A DNA stretch of 64,000 nt from NCBI RefSeq assembly GCF_014648415.1, contig NZ_BMRB01000001.1, positions 558,001 to 622,000 on the forward strand, read 5' to 3'. The position numbers were made by a program, and so were the translations under genes. The stretch's first letter is position 1, and every line of letters starts with the position of its first letter. This document shows, piece by piece, positions 28,828-35,873 of the stretch. The DNA is from Actinokineospora fastidiosa (GTDB taxonomy: Bacteria > Actinomycetota > Actinomycetes > Mycobacteriales > Pseudonocardiaceae). Under the pieces are notes generated by a model. The model saw only the letters and a program-made list of their open reading frames with translations, was not told the origin of the DNA and did not search any database.

Positions 28828-30144
28828 TTACGCGGGGGCACCGACAGTCCGCACGGACGTTCGCTCTGAGCGAGACGCCCCGGCCAGCACGGACTCCAGG
28901 ATCTCCCCGACGCGCACCGCGGTGTTCGACAGCAGCGTGGACGTGAGCCCGTGGCTGTGCTCGGTCCCGCCCTGCAGGTAGATGCCCGCGGTGACGTTCT
29001 CCGCGGTGCGCACGCGGTGGTCCCGCTCGACCACCGGCAGCCCCGCCGCGTCGCGCTCGCAGACCGCGCCCGCGCGCCCCAGCAGCTCGAACACGTCGCC
29101 GGGCCGGTACCCGGTGGCATAGACCACCGCGTCGCAGCGCAGCGTCTCGACCTCGCCGCTCGGAAGGTGTTCAACGGCGGCGTAGACGGCCTCGTCGGTC
29201 TCGCGCACGAACCGCAGCCGCGACGCCGAGCGGATGTCCAGCCGCCGCACGCCCGCGACCTTCTCCCGGTACTCGCGCCGGTACAGCTCCTCGATGAGGT
29301 CGAGGTCGACCACGGAGTAGTTGGTGTTGCGGTGGTAGGCCATGAGCAGGCCCTTGACCTCCGGGCTCGCGCCGTGGAAGTCGTCGACCGCGGCGGGGTC
29401 GAAGATGCGGTTGGCGAACGGGCTGTCGTCGGCGGGCGTGTAGCCGTACTTGGCGAAGACGGCGGTGACCGCGGTGTCGGGCAGCGCGGAATGCAGCTGT
29501 GCCACCGTTTCCGCGCCGCTCTGGCCCGCGCCGACGACGAGCACGCGGCCCGCGCCGTCGAGGGAGTCGATGCGGTGCATCAGCTCGATGTTGTGCCACA
29601 CGCGGTCAGAGGTCTCGGCGTCCTCCGGCAGCACGGGCCGCAGACCCGTGGCGACGGCGAGATTGCGGGCGCGCAGGGAGATCACCGCGTCCTCGCCCGC
29701 AGGCGCGGCCACCACGTCGAAGTAGGCGACCTCGCCGTCGATCTCGATCGGACGCACGGAGATGACCTCGACGCCGTAGCGGACCTGGTCGGCCACGCGC
29801 GCCGCGGCCCACTCGAAGTAGTCGTGGAACTCCGTGCGCAGCGGGAACATCGTCTTGTGGTTGATGAAGTCGACCAGGCGGCTGCGGTCGCGCAGGTAGC
29901 ACAGGAAGCTGAAGTCGCTGGCCGGGTCGCGCATCGTGACCAGGTCCTTGAGGAACGACACCTGCATCGTGGCGTCGGGGATGAGCATCCCCCGGTGCCA
30001 GCCGAAACGCGCCTGCCGCTCACAGAACAGCGTCCGCAGCGCGCGCTCCGGGTGGCGCCGGTTGTGCTCGTCGACGGCGACCGCCAAGGCGAGGTTGGAC
30101 GGGCCGAACCCGATTCCGACCAGGTCGTACACCTCAGTGGTCAC
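28828..30144 (-). CDS. L-ornithine (or lysine) N-hydroxylase
   Basis: Flavin monooxygenase making N-hydroxyornithine for hydroxamate siderophores. 438 residues from the GTG at 30144, placed 5 bases after GGAGGA; the upstream TTG at 30165 is less likely. Motifs: FAD loop GIGFGPSNLALAVAV, the GMLIPDATMQVSFLKDL core, NADPH loop VVGAGQSGAETV, and the C-terminal ATGYRPGDVFELLG. Nearest known relatives by pattern are the PvdA/CchB group. An iron box lies 32-50 bases upstream. The formyltransferase that would use its product is the preceding gene. Confidence 0.92.
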   Translation of the reverse strand: MTTEVYDLVGIGFGPSNLALAVAVDEHNRRHPERALRTLFCERQARFGWHRGMLIPDATMQVSFLKDLVTMRDPASDFSFLCYLRDRSRLVDFINHKTMFPLRTEFHDYFEWAAARVADQVRYGVEVISVRPIEIDGEVAYFDVVAAPAGEDAVISLRARNLAVATGLRPVLPEDAETSDRVWHNIELMHRIDSLDGAGRVLVVGAGQSGAETVAQLHSALPDTAVTAVFAKYGYTPADDSPFANRIFDPAAVDDFHGASPEVKGLLMAYHRNTNYSVVDLDLIEELYRREYREKVAGVRRLDIRSASRLRFVRETDEAVYAAVEHLPSGEVETLRCDAVVYATGYRPGDVFELLGRAGAVCERDAAGLPVVERDHRVRTAENVTAGIYLQGGTEHSHGLTSTLLSNTAVRVGEILESVLAGASRSERTSVRTVGAPA

Positions 30145-30175
30145 GTTGTCCTCCGTCGCGATCAAGGAGCGGAAC

Positions 30176-30194
30176 GGAGGTAAGGCTAACCTAA
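30176..30194 (-). promoter_or_regulatory. DtxR/IdeR-type iron box upstream of the hydroxylase
   Basis: GGAGGTAAGGCTAACCTAA matches the 19-bp consensus TTAGGTTAGGCTAACCTAA at 16 of 19 positions. It lies 32 bases before the hydroxylase start and 36 bases before the end of the formyltransferase gene. Iron-loaded DmdR/IdeR would repress the hydroxylase here. Confidence 0.86.
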
Positions 30195-30229
30195 TCAGGC
30201 AACCCTCGGGAGTGGTCTGCGTCTCTCGC

Positions 30230-31177
30230 CTACGGCCGGGCGGTCAGGTATCCGCCCATGCGGGTGAAGTACTCGTGCGCGGTCAGCTCAACGCCCTCGT
30301 CCGTCCGGACTTTGGTGACCAGCAAGGCCTTGCTGCGCCCGCGCCGCGCCTGCGCGCCCGCGACGATCGCGACGCCGTCGCCCTCGCGGTAGAAGATCCG
30401 GCCGGGCGTGCCGCCGTAGACCGCTTGGGACACCTGGGCTTCCACGATCTCCAGCCTGCGCCCGCGGTGGTAGGTGAACGCGCTGGGGTACGGCGCGCAC
30501 TGCGCGCGCACGAGCCGGTCGAGCTCCTCGGCCTCCCACGTCCAATCGATGCGCAGGTCCTCCTCGGCGCGCTTGTGGAAGAAGCTGGCCTTGCTCCGGT
30601 CCTGGCGGATGAAGTCCTTGTCGCCCTTGGCAATTCGCGCCAATCCCTCGACGGTGAGCTTGCCGAAGAGCGGGAGCGTCTTGTCGAACAGGTCCTTTGT
30701 GGTGTCCCTCGGCCCGACCTCGACGGCCTCCTGCGCGACGATGTCTCCGGCGTCGAGCGTCTCGTCCATCATGTGGGCGGTGACGCCGACCTCCTTCTCA
30801 CCGTTGATCAGCGCCCAGATGAGCGGGGAGAAGCCCGCGTAGGCGGGCAGCAGCGAGTCGTGGACGTTGAGGGTGCCCTTCGGCGGGAAGCCGAACACCC
30901 GCGGCGGGATCCAGGTGCGCCAGTTCGTGGCGACGATCACGTCCGGCTCGGCTTCCTTGAGGGCCAGCATGAGGTCGTCGTCGTCGGCCTTCTCGCGGAT
31001 GAGGACGGGGATGCCGTTCTCGCGGGCGAGGTCCTCCACGGAGTCGGCCCAGATGCGCTCGTAGGCGCCCTCCCCGCGCGGGTGGGTCACGACGAGGACC
31101 ACGTCGTGCTCCGACTCGAGCAAGGCGTGGAGCGTGCGGTGCCCCCAGGTCTGGAAGCCGAACATGACGACCCGCAT
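30230..31177 (-). CDS. N10-formyl-THF-dependent formyltransferase (hydroxyornithine formylase)
   Basis: 315 residues of the methionyl-tRNA formyltransferase fold. The catalytic triad region NVHDSLLPAYAGFSP (Asn, His about 103-105) and HMMDETLDAGDIV with its catalytic Asp are intact, and a C-terminal OB-like domain is present. The context (iron boxes, ornithine hydroxylase next) points to formylation of N5-hydroxyornithine, as CchA does in coelichelin synthesis, rather than to tRNA. The ATG is preceded by AGGAGAGG. A housekeeping fmt is expected elsewhere. Confidence 0.86.
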   Translation of the reverse strand: MRVVMFGFQTWGHRTLHALLESEHDVVLVVTHPRGEGAYERIWADSVEDLARENGIPVLIREKADDDDLMLALKEAEPDVIVATNWRTWIPPRVFGFPPKGTLNVHDSLLPAYAGFSPLIWALINGEKEVGVTAHMMDETLDAGDIVAQEAVEVGPRDTTKDLFDKTLPLFGKLTVEGLARIAKGDKDFIRQDRSKASFFHKRAEEDLRIDWTWEAEELDRLVRAQCAPYPSAFTYHRGRRLEIVEAQVSQAVYGGTPGRIFYREGDGVAIVAGAQARRGRSKALLVTKVRTDEGVELTAHEYFTRMGGYLTARP

Positions 31178-31191
31178 TAGCCTCTCCTCAG

Positions 31192-31216
31192 TTAGGTAAG
31201 GGTACCTAGCCTGAGG
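31192..31216 (-). promoter_or_regulatory. Iron-box-like half-sites upstream of the formyltransferase
   Basis: TTAGGTAAGG (31192-31201) matches the first ten positions of the DtxR-family consensus TWAGGTWAGS perfectly. The right half is displaced (ACCTAG one base early), and a further TGAGGTTAA half-site follows. This is a plausible but degenerate iron box in the promoter of the formyltransferase gene. Confidence 0.55.
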
Positions 31217-31224
31217 TTAACGCC

Positions 31225-31947
31225 TCAGCCCCGCAGGTCCACAACGACGGCGGTCACGTTGTCCCGCCCGCCAGCGTCCACGGCCATCGTGACCAGGCGT
31301 TCCGCTGCCGCGCCCGGGTCGTCGGTGTCGGCCAGCACACCGGCGATCGCCGTCTCGGGGACCTCCAGGGTCAGGCCGTCGGAGCAGATGAGGAACCGCT
31401 CGGGCGGGGCCACCGGGAAGACGTCGAGGTCGGGCTCGGGCGCCGGGGTCATGCCGATGGCGCGGGTGAGGACGTTGCCGAGGGGGTGGCCGACGGCCTC
31501 CTCCGGGCTGATGTCACCCGCCTGCACCAACTCGGCGAGCTCGGTGTGGTCGGTGGTGAGCTGGGTGAGCGTGCCGTCGACGTGCCGGTAGACGCGCGAG
31601 TCGCCGACGTTGAACACGACCCAGTGCGGCGTTCCCCGGAAGTCGGCCAGGCAGAGCCCGGTGAGGGTGGTGCCCATCCCGCGGTGCACCGGGTCGCGCC
31701 GGGCCGCGGCCAGGACGGCGGCGTTGGCCTCCAGCACGACCGCCCGCACGTCCTCGGGCTTCACGGTCCGCCCGACGAGCCCCTTGGCCACCGCGACGGC
31801 CACCTCGCTGGCCACCTCGCCCGCGGCGTGCCCGCCCATCCCGTCGGCCACCACGTAGACCCCGTCGGCGACGAGGTGCGAGTCCTCGTTGCCTGCCCGG
31901 ACGACCCCGACGTCGGTGGCCGCCCCCGCGCGGATCATGTCCCCCAT
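31225..31947 (-). CDS. PP2C family serine/threonine phosphatase
   Basis: 240 residues from the ATG at 31947 (MGDMIRAG); an ATG three codons later is possible. The metal-binding PP2C motifs are intact: GNEDSHLV, ADGMGGHAAGE, GDSRVYR, CSDGLT and GGRDNVTAV. It is soluble, lacking the transmembrane tail of PstP, so it is a cytoplasmic protein phosphatase whose partner kinase is not in the window. The DUF1918 gene ends 31 bases upstream on the same strand. Confidence 0.94.
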   Translation of the reverse strand: MGDMIRAGAATDVGVVRAGNEDSHLVADGVYVVADGMGGHAAGEVASEVAVAVAKGLVGRTVKPEDVRAVVLEANAAVLAAARRDPVHRGMGTTLTGLCLADFRGTPHWVVFNVGDSRVYRHVDGTLTQLTTDHTELAELVQAGDISPEEAVGHPLGNVLTRAIGMTPAPEPDLDVFPVAPPERFLICSDGLTLEVPETAIAGVLADTDDPGAAAERLVTMAVDAGGRDNVTAVVVDLRG

Positions 31948-31978
31948 ACCCGGGTGATCGTCAGCAGGCAACGGACCG

Positions 31979-32173
31979 TTAGTCGCTCGCCTGACGCGGC
32001 TGCACGACACAGTCCGCCCCCGGCTGCATGATCGTCTCGTGCCCCGCGTCATCCCGCACCCGGTAGGGCGGGGCGCCATCGGGCCCCATGACCTCGACGA
32101 TTTCGAGCACACGGTCGTGGCTGCCCACAACCTTGCCGTGGACCACCAGCCGGTCTCCAGATCGGGCGTGCAC
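31979..32173 (-). CDS. DUF1918 small protein
   Basis: 64 residues from the GTG at 32173, preceded by AAGGGG. The protein begins MHARSGDRLVVHGKVVG and contains EIVEVMGPDGAPPYRVR followed by GHETIMQPG, the canonical DUF1918 pattern of a small beta-barrel (SH3-like). These are abundant in actinobacteria, sometimes close to signalling genes; function unknown. Longer in-frame reading upstream is not protein-like. Confidence 0.88.
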   Translation of the reverse strand: MHARSGDRLVVHGKVVGSHDRVLEIVEVMGPDGAPPYRVRDDAGHETIMQPGADCVVQPRQASD

Positions 32174-32339
32174 GGCAAACCCCTTCCGGTAGGCGACGCC
32201 CCGAGTATTCCCCGTCCGCCCCCCGAGCGCGAGGTCAGCGCAAACCAACCTGCCCGGTCGAGCGATCACCGACCACCACCGGTCACCTTCACCGTGGCGC
32301 CATCGCAGGGCTCCTACCCTGAGGAAGAGGAGGTCCACA

Positions 32340-32594
32340 ATGGGCGTGATCAAGGCTGGGCGACCGGGACCGCAACCACGCTTCCAATGGTGCCCGAGCA
32401 GGCCCTGGTGGCTGAAGCGCCTGATGCGAGCCGACTTCCTCATCGGTTGGGTCTACGGACTCGGCCATCGCCACGCCTGGTATCACGAGGTGGGCAAGTG
32501 CCCAAGAAACCTCTGCGACCACGACCCCCGCAGGGTGGCCCGGGAACTTCCTCTTCCCCCAGGCATGGCGCCGCCTCCGGACCGGCAGGCGTGA
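32340..32594 (+). CDS. Hypothetical small Cys/His-containing protein
   Basis: 84 residues from the ATG at 32340, preceded at ideal distance by GAGGAGGT, the best argument that it is real. The product is rich in Trp, Arg and Pro (FQWCPSRPWWLKRLMRADF) and has a Cys/His cluster (WYHEVGKCPRNLCDHD) that could bind metal. It matches no family I recognise. It stands alone between DUF1918 and tRNA-Thr. Confidence 0.5.
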   Translation: MGVIKAGRPGPQPRFQWCPSRPWWLKRLMRADFLIGWVYGLGHRHAWYHEVGKCPRNLCDHDPRRVARELPLPPGMAPPPDRQA

Positions 32595-32675
32595 GCCCAC
32601 CGCCCGCCAGAGACTTCGCAGGCATTCATGCCGTCAGTGGATCTTGCTAGCCATTGCTACGTATCCGCAGGTAGA

Positions 32676-32751
32676 TGGAGCCGGCAGCGGGACTTGAACC
32701 CGCAACCTTTCGCTTACAAGGCGAGTGCTCTGCCAATTGAGCTATGCCGGC
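32676..32751 (-). tRNA. tRNA-Thr (anticodon UGU) with encoded CCA
   Basis: On the minus strand it reads GCCGGCA for the acceptor, then D-arm TAGCTCAATTGGCAGAGC, anticodon arm CTCGC-CTTGTAA-GCGAA (anticodon TGT, decoding ACA), and T-arm GCGGGTTCAAGTCCCGC, closing with TGCCGGC. The discriminator is T and CCA is encoded (32678-32676). All stems pair. It lies directly upstream of and divergent from a threonine/serine exporter gene. Confidence 0.96.
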
Positions 32752-32889
32752 CTCGGCGCCGGGGTGGTGCGCCGGGGTCATCCTAAAGGCTGCGCGGTTG
32801 CGCCTACCGGGGGATTCCCAGACGGTGAGGGCGGCCACTGCAACATGTTGGTGGGGTCATCCGATCAATCCGGGTAGGAGGTGGTAGGC

Positions 32890-34302
32890 GTGTGGTTCGC
32901 TCAGCGGGGGCGGGCGAATGGGATGTGGTGGCAGACGAAGGCGGAACCGCCCAGGTGGGGGGCGGTGCACGGGCCGGAGTTGCCGGATGACCGGACCGTC
33001 AACGTCGTTCTCGATCTCGCGCTGCGGGTCGGGGACGTGCAGATGGCCTCGGGGGCGGGGGCGGCCGACGTCACGGCGACGATCATGGCTGTCACCAGCG
33101 CCTACGGGCTGCCGCACTGCGAGGTCGACGTCATCTTCACCTCGATCACCGTCGCCTGCCACCGGGGCACCGAGATGTCCCCGGTGACCTCGCTGAGGGT
33201 CGTCCGCTCGCGGAGCCTGGACTACACCCGGCTCGCGCACCTGGAGACGCTCGTCCGCGACATCACCGCGGGCCGGGTCGCGCTCAAGGACGCGCACACC
33301 GAGTTGGACCGGATCGTCAACGCCGACCACCCCTACCCCCGGTGGGTGGCCACGCTGGCCTGGGCGGGGATGGCCGCCGCGGTCACCATCCTCATCGGCG
33401 GCCAGTGGGACATGGCCGGATGGGCCGCGCTGATCACCGCCGTCGTCGACCGGGTCGGCCGGATCCTCAACCGGCGCGCGCTGCCGTTCTTCTTCCAACA
33501 GCTCGCGGGCGGCCTGCTCGCCACGGGCGGGGCGCTCGCGCTGCTGTCCAGCGGGATGCTCCCGTCCGTGCGGCCCACGGTCCTCGTCGGCGCCGCGATC
33601 ACGGTCCTGCTGTCCGGGCTGTCCGTCGTCGCCACCGTGCAGGACGCCATCTCCGGATACAACGTCACCGCCGCGGGCCGGGCCATGGAGGTCTCGCTGA
33701 TGACCGCCGGGCTCATCGCCGGTGTCGTCCTCGCGCTGAACATCTCCGTCGCCCTCGGGTTCCCCTATCAACCGCTGGCCGATCCACTTCCGCAAACAGC
33801 GCTGCGATTGCCCGTGCAGGCCCTCGCCGGAGCGGCCGCGGCGGGCTGCTTCGCGCTGGCCAGTTACGCCACGCCCAAGGCGCTGTTCATCGCCAGCGCC
33901 GCGGGCGGGCTCGGCGCGGCCGGGTTCGGCGCCCTCGCCCTCGGCGGGGCGGGCGCGATCACCGCGTCGGCGGGCGCGGCCGTCGCCGTCGGGTTCGCAG
34001 GCGGGCTCATCGCCCGGCGGCTGCGGATGCCGCCGCTGGTCATCGCCGTCTCCGGGATGGTCCCGCTGCTGCCCGGCCTGACCACCTACCGCGCGCTCTA
34101 CGAACTCGCCATCGCCAAGACCACCGCGGGCATCCCCACCCTGATGACCGCCGCGGCCATCGCGCTCGCCCTCGCCGCGGGCGTGGTGCTCGGCGAATTC
34201 CTGGCCCAACCAGTGCGAACGGGCCTGAGCAGGCTGGAGCGCAAGATCGCCGGACCGAGGATGTCCGGGCCGCTGCGCCCCACGCGACGGCGGCTGGAAT
34301 AG
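32890..34302 (+). CDS. ThrE-type threonine/serine exporter
   Basis: 470 residues from the GTG at 32890, which sits 7 bases after AGGAGG; the GTG at 32881 overlaps that ribosome-binding site. The N-terminal soluble ThrE domain (about 35-145; LALRVGDVQMASGAGAADV and EVDVIFTSITVA) is followed by about ten membrane segments, including the C-terminal ThrE_2 part (GMVPLLPGLTTYRALYELA). Proton-driven export of threonine/serine is the known function of the family. The C-terminus is basic (PLRPTRRRLE). No operon partner is evident. Confidence 0.91.
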   Translation: MWFAQRGRANGMWWQTKAEPPRWGAVHGPELPDDRTVNVVLDLALRVGDVQMASGAGAADVTATIMAVTSAYGLPHCEVDVIFTSITVACHRGTEMSPVTSLRVVRSRSLDYTRLAHLETLVRDITAGRVALKDAHTELDRIVNADHPYPRWVATLAWAGMAAAVTILIGGQWDMAGWAALITAVVDRVGRILNRRALPFFFQQLAGGLLATGGALALLSSGMLPSVRPTVLVGAAITVLLSGLSVVATVQDAISGYNVTAAGRAMEVSLMTAGLIAGVVLALNISVALGFPYQPLADPLPQTALRLPVQALAGAAAAGCFALASYATPKALFIASAAGGLGAAGFGALALGGAGAITASAGAAVAVGFAGGLIARRLRMPPLVIAVSGMVPLLPGLTTYRALYELAIAKTTAGIPTLMTAAAIALALAAGVVLGEFLAQPVRTGLSRLERKIAGPRMSGPLRPTRRRLE

Positions 34303-34405
34303 AAACGTGAGCGGTGCCACCCCCCATCCCCACCGGACGCAGGACGCGGGCACGGCCAACCCTGGTTAGCCTCGAATCAGGGCAACTACGAGGAGGCAAC
34401 CGCTC

Positions 34406-35836
34406 GTGAGCAGCAGAAACGGCTCGGACTTCATAGTCGTGGCCAACCGTCTGCCGGTGGACCTGGAGCGCCTCCCCGACGGCACCACCCGCTGGAAGCA
34501 CAGTCCCGGCGGGCTGGTCAGCGCCCTGGAGCCCTTCCTCCGCAATCACAAGGGCGCCTGGGTGGGCTGGCCCGGCGTCGCCGACGCCGAGGTGGACGAC
34601 TTCGAGGAGGACGGCCTGGCCCTGCGCCCGGTCACGCTCACCGGCACCGAGGTCCGCGACTACTACGAGGGCTTCTCCAACGGCACGCTCTGGCCGCTCT
34701 ACCACGACGTCGTCGCCCCGCCGGTGTTCGACCGGGCCTGGTGGGACGCCTACGTCAAGGTCAACCACCGCTTCGCCGACGCGTGCGCGAAGGCGGCGGC
34801 GCCGGGCGCGACCGTCTGGATCCAGGACTACCAGCTGCAGCTGGTCCCGGCGATGCTCCGCGACCAGCGTCCCGACCTGCGGATCGGGTTCTTCCTGCAC
34901 ATCCCGTTCCCGCCCACCGAGCTGTTCATGCAGCTGCCGTGGCGCGCGGAGATCGTGCGCGGGCTGCTCGGCGCCGACCTCGTCGGCTTCCACCGGCCCG
35001 GCGGCGCGCAGAACTTCCTCTGGCTGGCCCGGCGGCTGCTGGGCCTGGAACCGACCCGGGGCGCGGTCGGCGTGCGGACGCGACCCGGTGTCATCCAGGT
35101 CGGCGACCGGGCCGTGCGGGTGGGCGCGTTCCCCATCTCGATCGATTCCGCGGGCCTCGACGCGGTCGCCCGCAAAAAGGAGACCGTCAACCGCGCCCAG
35201 CAGATCCGCGCCGACCTGGGCAATCCCAAGAAGGTGATGCTCGGCGTCGACCGACTCGACTACACCAAGGGCATCGACCTGCGGCTCAACGCGCTGCGCG
35301 AGCTGCTCACCGAGGGCCGGGTCGACCCGACCGAGGTCGTGATGATCCAGCTGGCCACGCCCAGCCGCGAGCGGGTGGAGCACTACCAGCGGATGCGTGA
35401 CGAGATCGAGCTGACCGTCAGCCGGATCAACGGCGAGTTCGGGCGGGTGGGGCACCCGGTCGTGCACTACCTGCACCAGTCGGTCGACCGCGCCGAGCTG
35501 GCCGCGTTCTTCTCCGCCGCCGACGTCATGCTCGTCACGCCGCTGCGCGACGGCATGAACCTGGTCTGCAAGGAGTACGTGGCGTGCAGGCACGACCTCG
35601 GGGGCGCACTCGTGCTCAGCGAGTTCGCGGGCGCTGCTGCCGAGCTGACAAGTTCATTCCTCGTCAATCCGCACGATCTTGACGGGGTGAAGAACGCCAT
35701 GCACGCTGCCCTCACGATCGATCCAGCGGAGGGTCGCCGTAGGATGCGCGCTCTGAGGCGTCAGGTGCTGACCCACGACGTCGACCGTTGGGCTCGCTCG
35801 TTCCTGGACGCGTTGGATCCCGACAGCAACCATTAG
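34406..35836 (+). CDS. otsA: Trehalose-6-phosphate synthase
   Basis: GT20 glucosyltransferase joining UDP- or GDP-glucose to glucose-6-phosphate. 476 residues from the GTG at 34406, preceded by GAGGAGG. Motifs: [66 protein letters not shown] and the C-terminal [15 protein letters not shown] with the donor-binding Glu. It is followed after 37 bases by an OtsB-trehalase fusion, so both halves of trehalose metabolism are linked. Confidence 0.97.
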   Translation: MSSRNGSDFIVVANRLPVDLERLPDGTTRWKHSPGGLVSALEPFLRNHKGAWVGWPGVADAEVDDFEEDGLALRPVTLTGTEVRDYYEGFSNGTLWPLYHDVVAPPVFDRAWWDAYVKVNHRFADACAKAAAPGATVWIQDYQLQLVPAMLRDQRPDLRIGFFLHIPFPPTELFMQLPWRAEIVRGLLGADLVGFHRPGGAQNFLWLARRLLGLEPTRGAVGVRTRPGVIQVGDRAVRVGAFPISIDSAGLDAVARKKETVNRAQQIRADLGNPKKVMLGVDRLDYTKGIDLRLNALRELLTEGRVDPTEVVMIQLATPSRERVEHYQRMRDEIELTVSRINGEFGRVGHPVVHYLHQSVDRAELAAFFSAADVMLVTPLRDGMNLVCKEYVACRHDLGGALVLSEFAGAAAELTSSFLVNPHDLDGVKNAMHAALTIDPAEGRRRMRALRRQVLTHDVDRWARSFLDALDPDSNH

Positions 35837-35873
35837 ACAGAGCCCGCCCCCGCACATCCCCAAGGAGAAGGCG

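Noticed and set aside
32676..32751. tRNA-Thr as attachment site of an integrated element
   Set aside because: No integrase, no direct repeat of the tRNA 3' end and no mobile genes are visible nearby.
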